From: Gigaspora rosea
Lineage: Eukaryota > Glomeromycota > Glomeromycetes > Diversisporales > Gigasporaceae
Direction: 5' to 3'
Assembly (NCBI GenBank): GCA_003550325.1
Contig: QKWP01000131.1
Location: 428,367 to 492,366 of the forward strand
DNA length: 64,000 nt
The position numbers and the translations under genes were made by a program. How positions within the stretch are numbered: position 1 is the first letter of the stretch; each line of letters starts with the position of its first letter. The notes beneath the pieces are model-generated. The model did no database searches, had not been told where the DNA came from, and saw nothing but the letters and a program-made list of their open reading frames with translations. Shown here piece by piece: positions 35,769 to 46,440 of the stretch.

Positions 35769-35935
35769 GGGGGTGCTATTTATTACGTAATTTCTTTTTA
35801 TTAAAAGGTCAACCGCTCTCTCTTTATCTGATAAAATCAGCAGCCAATCATAACATTTAAATTCAATATACAGACGTGATTAATTGCTGACTCTCCCTCC
35901 TCACCTAACAAATTACGTAATAAATGGCACTCCTC
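35769..35935. mobile_element. 167-bp PIF/Harbinger-like MITE
   Basis: The ends are GGGGGTGCTATTTATTACGT and the complement TACGTAATAAATGGCACTCC, then TC. TAA flanks both sides (35766-35768 and 35936-35938), as expected for the 3-bp TWA duplication of PIF/Harbinger elements, whose ends often start GGG. Confidence 0.8.
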
Positions 35936-36480
35936 TAACTAACGAATAAATCACGTTAATTTCAATGCAAACTAACACGCCTTAGACATACCAGAATATC
36001 GAGTAAAGTTCTGCAATAAAATTATTTATAAAATCTGATACGTAGAAATCATGACAATCCCAATGATAGCAAGTACTGTAATAGAATTTTTTACTAAATT
36101 CAAAACAAATAATTATGATAATTCTAAATGTAAACAAACTACATACTTTAATTACTGGAATACTTAGTAAGTTCTGCACAAAATTCTTTACAGTAACTCG
36201 TTAATAGACATTATAATTCCAATGCAAACTAACTCACCTTATCCTCATATTATGGTTATCGGAATTGCAAGTAAGATCTGTAACAAATTTTTTTTAGTAC
36301 TCATAATAAAATCATATTAATTTTAATGTAAACTCAAACTATCTATATATTGTGATCACTGGAATGACGAGTAAGTTCTGTAACAGAATTTTTTTTACAG
36401 AAACTGATGATAGAAATCATGATAATTCCGATGCAAACTAACTTGGCATTAATCACATATGGCAGTCACCATATTGCAAT

Positions 36481-36880
36481 AGTGAGAGATAAAATGATAT
36501 AATATAAAATGCATCGTAATGATAGACAATATAAAATAGTTAAAAATTAGAAGTAAAATAAATCAGGAAAAAATAAGTCAAGTTAGCTCAGTTAATTATG
36601 ATAAAAAAAGATTGAAATAATAAAATTTTATACGAACTTGAAGTGTATAAAAATCTCGTCCAATAAAATTGTACTAACACTACAAATAACAAATAAAATG
36701 AGTAATGACTACAGTATAAATAAACACCATACAATTTCTCAGCATCATTAACACAAATTTCTACTGCATAAGCGCGAAATAACGCTCGTGGGCGTTATTT
36801 TGAAAATCCAATCCTTCAGAAATAATTTATGTAATATCGAATTAGCGCCCATTGGCGTTCCGTCAAATTTTGTAGATCGC
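36481..36880. other. Gene-free sequence
   Basis: AT-rich, no coding region. A short inverted pair lies at 36775-36800 ('gcgcgaaataacgc', 'gggcgttatttt'). Confidence 0.45.
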
Positions 36881-36885
36881 GGTTA

Positions 36886-37132
36886 GGAGCTACGGTTATA
36901 GCCGCTTGTGACCGGCTATAGCCGTAACCGATTATATTGGCTTAGTTACCGACTAAATTATAACCGATGCCAGATTTAGTAACCGCCATCAAATTCACTG
37001 ACATAGTAAAAATAATTGATCAACTATAGTTGGTTATTTAGCCGGTATGACCAACCGCACTAAGCCGGTTATATGTCTATAGTCGATAATAACCGACCGA
37101 AACCGACCGTAACCGACCGAACCCATCCCTAA
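36886..37132. mobile_element. Possible hAT-like remnant rich in AACCG words
   Basis: The right edge reads CGAACCCATCCCTAA, whose complement TTAGGGATGGG resembles hAT ends. The interior is built of 'aaccgac', 'gccggttat' and 'tagccgtaac' words. A matching left end was not found, so the extent is uncertain. Confidence 0.35.
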
Positions 37133-37548
37133 TCGGAGTTCACTTGTACGATTATTTTACAAGGCGAAATTTAATGTACAACTTTAAAATAGCAATACTT
37201 TATTTTTAGAAATAGCAACTAAATTTTTATTACGACTGGACATATTTTGCCGAAGTATTATTTGCTTTTTGAATAAATTAATCTAGCGTCAATGAAGTGT
37301 GGGAAGTAGATCATGTACATATAGAATCAAACTAGGCGCAAATCAAATATGTAAATTCCCATGGGTAGGAGGATTACTCTTCAATTCTAATTAGGCAGTC
37401 AATAATTCTATTTCCCTCATGTGCACTTTTCCACGGCGTCAGTCTATAGTATTCCCGATAAGATTAATGACTGATTCCGTTCTAACCATAATCTTTTTGA
37501 TCTGTTGACTTACGTATGTCGAATTATCAAATTTGAATAGCATCCGAA

Positions 37549-37715
37549 TAGGGATTGGAACCGTTTAAAACGGTTAAAAATTGCTCTATAGTTCCAGGAA
37601 GAATTATGTTGGTTGTCGGCTGGAATTATTAATGCCGGCCAAATTAAACGGTTAAACGGTTAAATGGTTAAACGATTAAACGATTAAGAAAAATTTTAGG
37701 CGGTTCCAATCCCTA
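37549..37715. mobile_element. 167-bp hAT-like MITE
   Basis: The ends are TAGGGATTGGAACCG and the complement CGGTTCCAATCCCTA. The interior has repeats of 'aaacggttaaa' and 'gccggc'. Target duplication is not clear. Confidence 0.75.
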
Positions 37716-38076
37716 ATCATCCTAATTATCCGAAAAACAAAAATTTCTAAATTGCTTTTCTGATATAATCTTCATAATTTTCATGTTATGAATAAAAAAT
37801 TAACTGCTTTGGTTCAGGAATTGGCATTTTTAGGATTATCAGCAGTACTTGTCTAACCTAATTCCGAGATAACAATTAATAAGTTTGAGAGAAAAATACA
37901 AGTGCATCAAAAAACGGACTTACTTAACAATACATTGAAAAATTTAAGTAATTTTACCAAAAACTAATTTATCAAAAATTACGCGAAAAAAAACCAGTAC
38001 ATATGTATACAGATAAATTGATAAACTAAAAATTGATACAAAACGATAAAAAAGAAAAAAAAAATTGTATCCTATA

Positions 38077-38249
38077 CAAGTCGCTCTCGTTATAGTGAAG
38101 TCCTCGGGCTGTAAAATTTCTTCACTATATTGAGAGATTCACTATATCGAGAGCCTTTTATTATAGTAATAATAATTATGTTCTAAAAAAATTCTTCACT
38201 ATAGCCAATCTTCACTAGATCGAGAGTTCTCTATAACGAGAGTGACTTG
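38077..38249. mobile_element. 173-bp mariner/pogo-like MITE
   Basis: The ends are CAAGTCGCTCTCGTTATAGT and the complement TATAACGAGAGTGACTTG, flanked by TA (38075-38076 and 38250-38251). Internal 'cactatatcgagag' words are repeated in both orientations. It lies 45 bp beyond the stop codon of the hydrolase-like gene and may be part of its 3' untranslated region. Confidence 0.85.
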
Positions 38250-38294
38250 TAGAAAATAAATAGACTTTTTTAAAAGCAAATATTTTGGAATGAT

Positions 38295-39362
38295 TTATAA
38301 GTAAAGGAATGTGGGCTTCTGAGCATTTTCACCTTTCTCCCATTCTGAAAAGATGCATTCCACTGGTCTCTTACAAATCTCATAATCATCAGGATCAAGG
38401 CTATAATACCTATTGAAAAGATGACCCCTAGCATTCTTGTTAATAAAAATCTTTCCATGAAAACGTGGATTATTAATTTCATTAAGGACGCCCATTTTAG
38501 CAATTAAATCTTTTTCATTTGCATAATGTTCAATGCATCTAATTAAGCCTTTTGGATTTATAAATTCTCTAGAAATATTTGCAAACGTGTACACCTCAAG
38601 TTTATTAAGTAGCTTTTCCTCGTACAAATCTTTTCCTGTATAACTCAACTCCCAATATAATTTTTTTATGACCAAATTTGCAATAATGCAACCTTCAGAA
38701 TGTGCGACCAATCGAACAGTTTTAATATTTTCATCTATAAGTGCACGGAAAATATTCCATGAAGCCCAGCGTACTGGAATTGTTTCATCATCAAAACTTC
38801 TTGAAACGATAGTTTCAGCAGTATCCCAAATAATACCATAACTGCTATTAAGAATACCTGTAACAGCCCTCTTGAAACGATACTCCAAATGTTTGCAGTT
38901 TTCATCTAGCCAATGTTGATTTGTCATGACACCATTAATAAAAAACATTCTTTCATCATTGTGCTCTTCTACATGGATCGAAGGATCACGAGACTCTTCT
39001 TCTTTTAATTGCATCTCCCTAAACGGGTAAAGCAAAATACAAGGAATCGTGTTGAAAAAACACCATAACTGAAATATCATACTTTTCCAATTTTCCCAAT
39101 ATGATAAATCGAGTTCATGATTTCCATCCTTAGGATCTTTGGGGTTATTGAAACATATCCCAAAAATACTATTATCAAGTAAGAAAATGCCTACATCAAA
39201 CCAATGTTTAAAGAGATAGCAAAAGTCATCACGAACGTATTTCCAGGGGTTATCCATATGTTTGCCTGCCAACCTACAATGATCACTATAATATTTTCTT
39301 AAATCGCCAGTTTTCGCAAACTGAGTATATAATGAATCTTCACTTTTTTGCGTTTTTTGCAT
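38295..39362 (-). CDS. Alpha/beta-hydrolase-like protein, 355 aa, single exon
   Basis: An uninterrupted 355-residue frame, the second-best gene of the window. The sequence suggests an alpha/beta-hydrolase (lipase/esterase-type) fold: strand-like MFFINGVMTNQHWLDE (139-154) at the start of the fold, then VRLVAHSEGCIIANLV (216-231) with the nucleophile elbow AHSEG (Ser222), then YANEKDLIAKMGV (280-292) with a plausible acid Asp285, and NARGHLFNRYYSL (310-322) with plausible His314. The N-terminal 135 residues include hydrophobic stretches (55-70; 96-112), which might contact membrane, but no clear signal peptide. The substrate cannot be told. The start is the first Met of the frame after an A-rich leader. 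An intronless form could reflect retroposition but is also common in such fungi. Motif placement is observed; the catalytic role is inference. Confidence 0.75.
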   Translation of the reverse strand: MQKTQKSEDSLYTQFAKTGDLRKYYSDHCRLAGKHMDNPWKYVRDDFCYLFKHWFDVGIFLLDNSIFGICFNNPKDPKDGNHELDLSYWENWKSMIFQLWCFFNTIPCILLYPFREMQLKEEESRDPSIHVEEHNDERMFFINGVMTNQHWLDENCKHLEYRFKRAVTGILNSSYGIIWDTAETIVSRSFDDETIPVRWASWNIFRALIDENIKTVRLVAHSEGCIIANLVIKKLYWELSYTGKDLYEEKLLNKLEVYTFANISREFINPKGLIRCIEHYANEKDLIAKMGVLNEINNPRFHGKIFINKNARGHLFNRYYSLDPDDYEICKRPVECIFSEWEKGENAQKPTFLYL

Positions 39363-40139
39363 TTTTTTTTTTTGTAGATTAACGTAAAGTTTAATTTTTC
39401 AATAATATGAAATGAAACGTTCTTTTATTTCTATCCAAATTTTAAAGAATTTTCAAAGAATTAGTTTTTTTTTTATTTTGATTTCATATTTTTATATGAT
39501 TTATGGCCATACAAATTTTTACAAATTAGTACAAATAAAAATACAATAAATCTAATTCGTGCTTGAAAACAATTCGGTGAGAAAATTTAAAATTCTCAAT
39601 TACTTTAAATAGAATAAAGTTAATTAACTCATTGGGAATAATTCGTTGGGAAATGAATAACTCATTGTGAATAACTCATTGAGATTGTCATATATGTCAT
39701 TCTTATTACCGTAATAACAGCTGATTTCAGGATTTTAGCATGAATAAATTACGATAGTTATGTCATTTTACGTCATTAATTGAATTCAATTTTTTTAATT
39801 GATTTTAGTTTATTGTGTATAATTCTTTTTTTTTTTTTTATTGCAATTTATTTTTCGGCACCCTGTATTGAGGTAAGGGACAAAGTAAAATAACTAATTA
39901 TACGAAATGTAATAATGGGAATTTACGACTACAGGAGAAAACAAATGTAGTAATGATTTACAAATAATGAGGTAATAGGGACGATAATTAAATGCTAATT
40001 ATGGTAATATTAATAAAAAAAAATAGCATATTAAAAATTTTAGCGTTATAAAGTAAAATTTATATCATTATCCGACATAGCGGATTCTATCACGAATTAT
40101 CAATTCATCTGGATGACCGGCACGGGAACTATCTGCTAA
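39363..40139. other. Gene-free sequence
   Basis: Upstream region of the hydrolase-like gene, AT-rich with poly(T) runs and 'aactcattgggaataa' repeated near 39628-39685. No other feature seen. Confidence 0.4.
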
Positions 40140-41122
40140 ATTACAGTATTTTGTTTTGAATACTATAAAGAAGGCTCCTTTATCTATTTCTTCAACATTT
40201 TCAAAATTTTCAAATGAAATCCAATAAAATTATTCTTTTTTCTTGATAACAAAAGCTTGTTCAGTAATACTGATTTTAAATACCATTCAAAAGCAATATC
40301 TTTATTCTTTTCAACAACAATTCCATTTTGATAAAATTCACCAGTACAGTACATTCCATTAGAGTATCCTATCTCTGCTAATCTTTAAAATAATCGTATG
40401 CTTTACATTCATCATATATAACACTATATCCATATTCATAACATAATCCTACATTATAAGTTCCTATAGCATACCCCCTAATAGCAGATTTTTTATAATA
40501 TTCGAATGCTTTATACATATCTCTTTTAACTTCAATTTCATTTTTATGGCAAATACCAACATCATTTGTTCCTTGAATATTACCCATGTCAGCAGATTTT
40601 TGATAATATTCAAATGCCTTATGCTTATTCTTTTTAACTCCAATTCCATATTCATAAAAATATCCAACTTCTTTTATTCCTTTAACATCTCCCATTTCTA
40701 CAGATTTTAGATAATATTTGAATGCTTTCTTCTCATTCACTTCTACTCCAATTCCTCCATGATAGCATGCACTGAGTGCATATATATCTTCTATTTTTGC
40801 TGCTTTTTGATAATACATGCACGCTTTGTATATATTCGTGTCAATTCCGATTCCATGCTTATAACAGTATCCAACATTACACGTTCCAGCAGCATCTTCC
40901 ATCTCTGCTGATTTTTGGTAATAAACAAATGCCTTACAGAAATCTCTTTCAACCTGATTCCATAATAATAACAATTTCTGACACTACATGTTCTAGCAGC
41001 ATTCCCATCTTGTTATCTCTAAGATATAATTTAAACATCCTACGTTTATTCTTCTCTATGCCAATACATTGTTAATTATTATCAGCAAGCTTATTAATTT
41101 CTGACAATGTCATTTGCTCCAT
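40140..41122 (-). pseudogene. Sel1-repeat protein kinase pseudogene, truncated
   Basis: A clear paralogue of the gene at 61127-62996 in opposite orientation. Similarity begins upstream of the ATG (both have 'gataatttttcatgtttaaa'), continues from MEQMTLSEINKLADNN through about eight Sel1 repeats (units with CYKHGIGI, KAFEYYQKSADMGN, YNVGLCYEYG) and stops just inside the kinase domain, at a damaged glycine loop (DKGAFFIVFKTKY). The rest of the kinase is absent. An early in-frame stop (after NN), shifts near 41000-40975 and a one-base deletion near 40378 break the frame; the longest intact part is 198 residues (40378-40974). Sel1 repeats are helical scaffold motifs. It cannot produce a working kinase. 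Confidence 0.88.
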
Positions 41123-41735
41123 GCTGATAGTTTAAACATGAAAAATTATCAGTTTGTTACTTTGTCATTTTTCTTTTACAGCTTATTTAAAAATTAGTGG
41201 GACACGTGATAGATTTTGTGATGATCATCAGCAAATTTTGGTAATTGTTTTCTAATAATAAAAGTATAGTTTTCAATAATATAATTTTCAGCTGGTACAA
41301 AACATACTACTGTCACTTCTGAAATTAACCTCTTTATATAATTTAGGGGATGAGCTCATTTATACTCAATCAACTATGTCTATTGTCAATCTGGAAATTC
41401 ACCTCTTCCAGAACTTCAGGAGACTGCTGATTATAGTATGACGACTATAACTTGACAGCTTTAGAGTTTATAGCATCCAAATGGGACTTAACAAAGAGGT
41501 TTTTGAGTGATTTATGTATTAAGGCAAAGAGGCAAACAATTAATAGTATATGAGGATACTAAGAATTGTATCTTTATTATATTCCAGTGTATGAAGACAC
41601 TAATCTACTAACTATCTACTATTCCTACTTCATACTCTTTTGTACACTGACTTTTACAAAGGGCAGAAGACAGTGCTTATATAGAGAAATTACATGTATA
41701 AATTATTACAATAAAGATATACAAATTCAATTTAA
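41123..41735. other. Gene-free sequence
   Basis: Includes the decayed promoter of the Sel1 pseudogene up to about 41165; nothing further recognised. Confidence 0.4.
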
Positions 41736-43506
41736 GGGTAGGGTGAACATAGATCATTTTTCATATAAAATCGGGTGCAAAAATTTTTCGTGTAACATAC
41801 TATCACACAAACGGAAATAGAATCTTCCATGATATACCAATACGTACATACATACATACGATCCTAGCTAGAGACAACTAACTTACTTTTGCACTGTGAT
41901 CTAAGTAACTTGGAAGTTATGTAACTAGTACAATAATTAGGTTTTCTTGTATTTTATAATTTTTTTTCATTTTTTTTGAAAATAACTACAGTTGACCAGG
42001 GGACATCACCAGTCACAAATAAGTATACTCTATAACTCCCTACTTCGTAATTTGAGTCAGAAATTCGGGCAAGAATTTCTTTGTCTTTTTTTTTTGCTTG
42101 TACTGTACTTTTTTTACTTACTAATAAGATTTTTTTTCTTTTTTTTTATATACAGTATCACCGTCGTTGTTCGCTGGTACCTTTTTTGTCACTTTACTTC
42201 ACCGTCGTTGTTCGCTAGTACCTTTTTTGTCACTTTACTTCGCTGTCATTGTTTGCTGGTACCTTTTTTGTCACTTTACTGGTGTTGTTACTTTGTCGCT
42301 TCCATGTTGCATTTGTTAGTGTGGTGTCGTGTTATTATGTTGCAGTTCGCTAGTGCACTGTCGTGTTGCACTATTAGCTCGCGTTGTGTTGTTTTCACAT
42401 ACTATATTGTGTCGTGCACGGTGTCGTTATAATGTTGACAATTAGGCATTTCGCTTGTCTTTCCTTAGTGTTGTAGGTCGTTAGAATCAAAATGTATAGT
42501 GGGTTAGGGTTAGATAGAGTATAAGGGTGGGTTATATTTAGATACTTATGTGGGTCTAGTTGGAGATTAGGGTTAGGTTGGTGTTAGATAATAAGGTAAT
42601 AAATACTGTATGAAATAATACTATATAAAATAATGATGAAATAAAATATAAAAAATAGGGTGATAAAATAAGTGACGTGTTTACTCAAAATATGTGATCT
42701 ATAAATTCTATATTTTTTAAAGTATATGTTTATTTACATAATCGCTTACCAGTAGATATTTATCAAAAAAAAGCAGTTTCATAATTAAATAAGTGACGTA
42801 TTTTAAAAATAAGTAGGATTTTTAATAGTAATTTACTATGTTGAATTATAAATTGGAAAAATAAAACAAAATTCTAAAAATTTAAATAAAAAAACCCCTA
42901 ATATTATTAACGGATACATCTATTTAATTTTTGACCCAGAATTTTAAATATAAAATAGAACTCGCTTTCGAAATAAGAATCACCCTAATAAATATGATGG
43001 TAAATATTAGAAAATATTTTTTTTTTTTTGTAATTTTTATTTTTATTTTTTTTGAGACTAATGCTCTTTTTCTTCGAACTTTTGTTGAATTTGAATAGGA
43101 AAGTGGAATTGGCATGTGAATATTTTTCTCTTTTCTGCTTGTTTTTCTATCCCTATATCAGTATATCTGTATATGTATAATGAGTCTAGTGCTGTAGTGT
43201 AATCAATTTTGATTGGATGATCATTTATTCTAGAATGTTGATCGAATAAAAAAAATCTTTGTACTACCTAGGCAAATTACAGTTAACCTAGGCAAATTTT
43301 ACGATATATACATATAGGTTTTTTTAAAAAGGTACAATGGCTTAAAGTTTACCACTATAAATAGAAGGACTGACCTAGACGCCACAAATTTTTAGCTAAA
43401 ATTGATCGCTATTTAAAAAAGTTTTATCAGTGGAGTATTTGTGAAACACAGGAAAATTTTTTTGCACAATGATCCTATATGAAAATGATCTACATTCACC
43501 CTACCC
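41736..43506. mobile_element. 1.77-kb TTAA-flanked TIR element (family copy 2)
   Basis: The left end is GGGTAGGGTGAACATAGATC and the right end is the complement ('gatctacattcaccctaccc'). TTAA adjoins both (41732-41735 and 43507-43510). Pairing extends further in ('atcattttcatat', 'gtgcaaaaa.ttttc'). The end sequence matches that of 19107-19494, which supports one family. The TTAA target and GGGT start fit Kolobok-type elements. No transposase was found; the interior has a 41-bp tandem repeat and AT-rich filler. Confidence 0.8.
42162..42284 (+). repeat. 41-bp tandem repeat, three copies
   Basis: Three consecutive units of 'caccgtcgttgttcgctggt' followed by 'accttttttgtcactttact' and t, with few differences. 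They give the long apparent open frame at 41992-42432, which I do not regard as a gene. Confidence 0.9.
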
Positions 43507-43552
43507 TTAAAGGCTATTTATAGTACTAAGGTAATGCGAAACTAGTAGATAT

Positions 43553-43672
43553 GTTATATATAATAGATATACTAGATATAAAAGATATAATAGATATAAA
43601 AGATATAATAGATATAAAAAATATGTTAGATCCTTTAGATCCTTTAGATCCTTTGGATCCTTTAGATTTCGG
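43553..43672 (+). repeat. Two adjoining short tandem repeats
   Basis: First about seven units of 'agatataaa' or 'agatataat', then five units of 'gatccttta' (one with 'gg'). The latter is unusually regular. Confidence 0.85.
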
Positions 43673-44789
43673 GCGCAGTATTATTGCCTAATAAGGTTAA
43701 GTTATATGTCTATTTGATCTATTAATAGCCCAACACAAATGTCTTCTGATCTCGTGATCCCGTAATCAGAATCACATGATCTATAGCTTGTTAGAATCGT
43801 CTCAAAGAGCTGAATCCAATGGTGGTTGTTTCATAAAGCTAGCATTCTTGAATCAAAAGTTATGGTTGAAAATGTGAAATTTCTAAGGCTAACACTATAG
43901 TAATTTGGTTAGTTAGTGTGTGTATTTATACGACTTAAACAAGAGGATTTATTAAGCTTTGTTTGAAAGAGGCACAACTAAATATATATGAAGATATGAT
44001 TAATTGCAAGATAAATGTTTAATTTAATGGGTATGAAGACACAGTTATATTTTATTAAGATAATATAACTAATCTAATACAATCTTCTATCTAAGGATTG
44101 GAGAGTTCGAATCTATTTATATATTCTAAGGAAAACTATCGAAGCTTGAGTTAATATGAAGGCGAAAACAAAGGACTTATATACAGAATTCAGAAAAAGT
44201 GTTCTTCTGCTACATTATTAGCATTCATAATTTTAATACTATTAATTAATTAATCACTTTATTAAATACATCTAATAAACTATTCACTAGGCCTATTGGT
44301 ATGCTGATATATGACGCTGTATTTAACAATATATTATATGAATTATTTAATCTAATTAATCAGGGTGTGCAGATCAATAAATTAGGCAGACATGAAAGTC
44401 TGTACAGCATATGACATTTCTAGATCTTTCTGTATATTAATGTAGTAGATCTTTAGAATTATTTACTTTCAGTCATGTGGACCATGTAATTATACTATGG
44501 TATAATTTTCAATGCTACAATATTTCCTCAGCTAATGATGAGCTTCACGAATAGTAATATTAAATTTTGAGTATATGTAGATTGAAGAGGACATGGCAGT
44601 AACAATTACTAACTACAAACACTCTATATATGGTACCATACTATTACAAGTATGTATATGTACCTGCATAATCCCAATGGGATATTCTATTTGCATTACC
44701 CATTGTAGTCATAATACTTTTTAAGTAAATAAGCATTTTGTGGCATATCCAAACCTTGATTATCTAATGTACACAATTTGTACACATCT
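43673..44789. other. Gene-free sequence
   Basis: A short degraded copy of the 9.2-kb repeat family occurs at 43750-43830 ('cttgttagaatcgtctc'). Otherwise nothing recognisable; the terminal repeat of the neighbouring LTR element could not be identified here. Confidence 0.4.
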
Positions 44790-45954
44790 TGTGCTATACG
44801 AGTATGTATAATAAAGGGCCTAGCTATCTTGATAAAAATTTTTCGGTATGCCTTCCAACTTGAAAAGCATCATACAGTAGCATTTTATTGCTTTTCTAGA
44901 ATATTCTTTGGACTTTCTTTAGTTTTCAGTCCCAGTAGAACTTTTGTCTCTTCTGGGCGTAGCAACAATTTTCTTTTGTATCTCTCTATAGTTAGGTAGT
45001 CTATGAATATAATTAATCGGTCTACCATATTCTCATTTATATCATTTTCTTCTCTAAAGTTAGAAAAATGGGCTTCTCTTCCGTATGTTAGATAGAAAGT
45101 GGTAAACTTCGTTGTTGCTTGTTTACTGTACAATAGGCGTATAGTACTGATAGTATTAATATATCCCATTCTTGTTTTTGTTTGGTTAATTTCGCTAATG
45201 CTTCGCATAGTATGTGGTTATATCTTTCAACCAGTCAGTTGGTCTGTAGATAGTACAGAGTGGACATTAGATGTTTGATTTCAAAATTGTTTGCTAATAA
45301 CCTTATAACTTCATGATTAAAATGAAGTCCTTGATCGGATATCATATAGAACAGATATCCATATTGACAAACAATTTTGTTAAAAATGAAATAGGCAGTT
45401 TTCTGTACATCTGCCATTGGTACTGCTTTGGCTTCTGGCCCTTTGGTTATATAATTGACAGACATGATTATATACTGATTTCTATTTGTATTTACAGATA
45501 GCAGTTCTACAAAATTGATACCGATTTTGTGGAATAGAGCTTCAACAGGTATAGGTTGTAATGGACTGTGTGTTCAATATTTCCCTCTATGTTGACATTG
45601 ATTATAGGTTGTACATATTCCTTTTTTAGTTGTACATTTGGGGCCAATAATATTTATCTCAGATCTTTTCAAACATCTTTTTTGTTCCTAGGTGAGCACT
45701 AAGAGAATGATTATGGAATATGTATAGTATTGTTTCTATTTTGTACTCTTGTATAACACATAGTAGTTGGTTTCTTGTTTTCTTCCTATAATCTCTCTCA
45801 TATAATAGGTGGTTATATACTATGAAAAATTTGCTTTGGGATTCTAATTGTTTCTTTTGTTGATTATTAATTTGTGATAGGTATCAAGTTTCTGTTAGAA
45901 AAGTTTTAATTTGTTTATATTGTAATAGAATAGGTTTCTTGGTTAGAAACTTTA

Positions 45955-46440
45955 GGCATAGAGTAAAACAAAGTTTTACAGTTTTACAGTTTTATAGTTT
46001 TACAGTTTTACAGTTTTACAGTTTTACAGTTTTATTGTTTTACAGTTTTACAGTTTTACAGTTTTACAGTTTTACAGTTTTATGTTTTATAGTTTTATAG
46101 TTTTATTGTTTTATTGTTTTATAGTTTTATTACTTTGCTTTATTGTTTTATTGTTTTATTGCTTTTCAAAAGATATATAAACCCTAGCTTTTACCCTTCC
46201 TCAACTTTAGGATTTGTTCCCTGCAATTCTTTAGTTATAGGAATTCTTTAGATACAAAAACCTATAGATAGTCTTGTAGCAAAGTCTTGTAACATACTTA
46301 AATAAAATATATCTTTGCACAACTAAATACACTCCTGTTCTTTAAATAAAATATATTGAACTACCATAGTGAGGAAACATTCTACTTCCACACTGCTTCT
46401 TATCTTCTCTGATCCTGCAAGATCCCTGTTGCTATGTGCT
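45955..46440. mobile_element. LTR-like insert within the Ty3/gypsy fossil
   Basis: A block foreign to the coding order of the gypsy element. It has a 'tttacag' microsatellite (about 45970-46165), a TATA-like 'gatatataaaccctag', and 'aataaaatat' polyadenylation-like words. It could be a solo terminal repeat of another element. Ends and target duplication were not established. Confidence 0.35.
45970..46165 (+). repeat. TTTTACAG / TTTTATAG microsatellite
   Basis: More than twenty copies of an 8-base unit 'ttttacag', drifting into 'ttttatag' and 'ttttattg' toward the right. Confidence 0.9.

Larger units (their letters stand above)
34051..36480 (+). repeat. Satellite array, unit about 105 bp, broken by four insertions
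   Basis: The recurring unit reads roughly 'agtaagttctgtaacagaat', 'ttttacagtaactcatgata', 'gaaatcatgacaattccaat', 'gcaaactaactc', then 'attatggtcactggaat'. Copies occur at 34080-34420, 35002-35210, 35540-35768 and 35936-36470, about 13-16 in all, some truncated. The interruptions are the elements at 34421, 35214, 35404 and 35769. No open frame of interest. Confidence 0.8.

Noticed and set aside
40776-41075. 99-codon plus-strand frame opposite the Sel1 pseudogene
   Set aside because: Antisense of the Sel1 repeats, same reason as above.
42162-42284. CRISPR-like array
   Set aside because: The three 41-bp units are contiguous with no spacers and the genome is eukaryotic.
41992-42432. 146-codon open frame on the plus strand with many Phe, Leu, Val and Ser
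   Set aside because: It is translated from a T-rich tract and a 41-bp tandem repeat inside a transposable element; no motif or domain.
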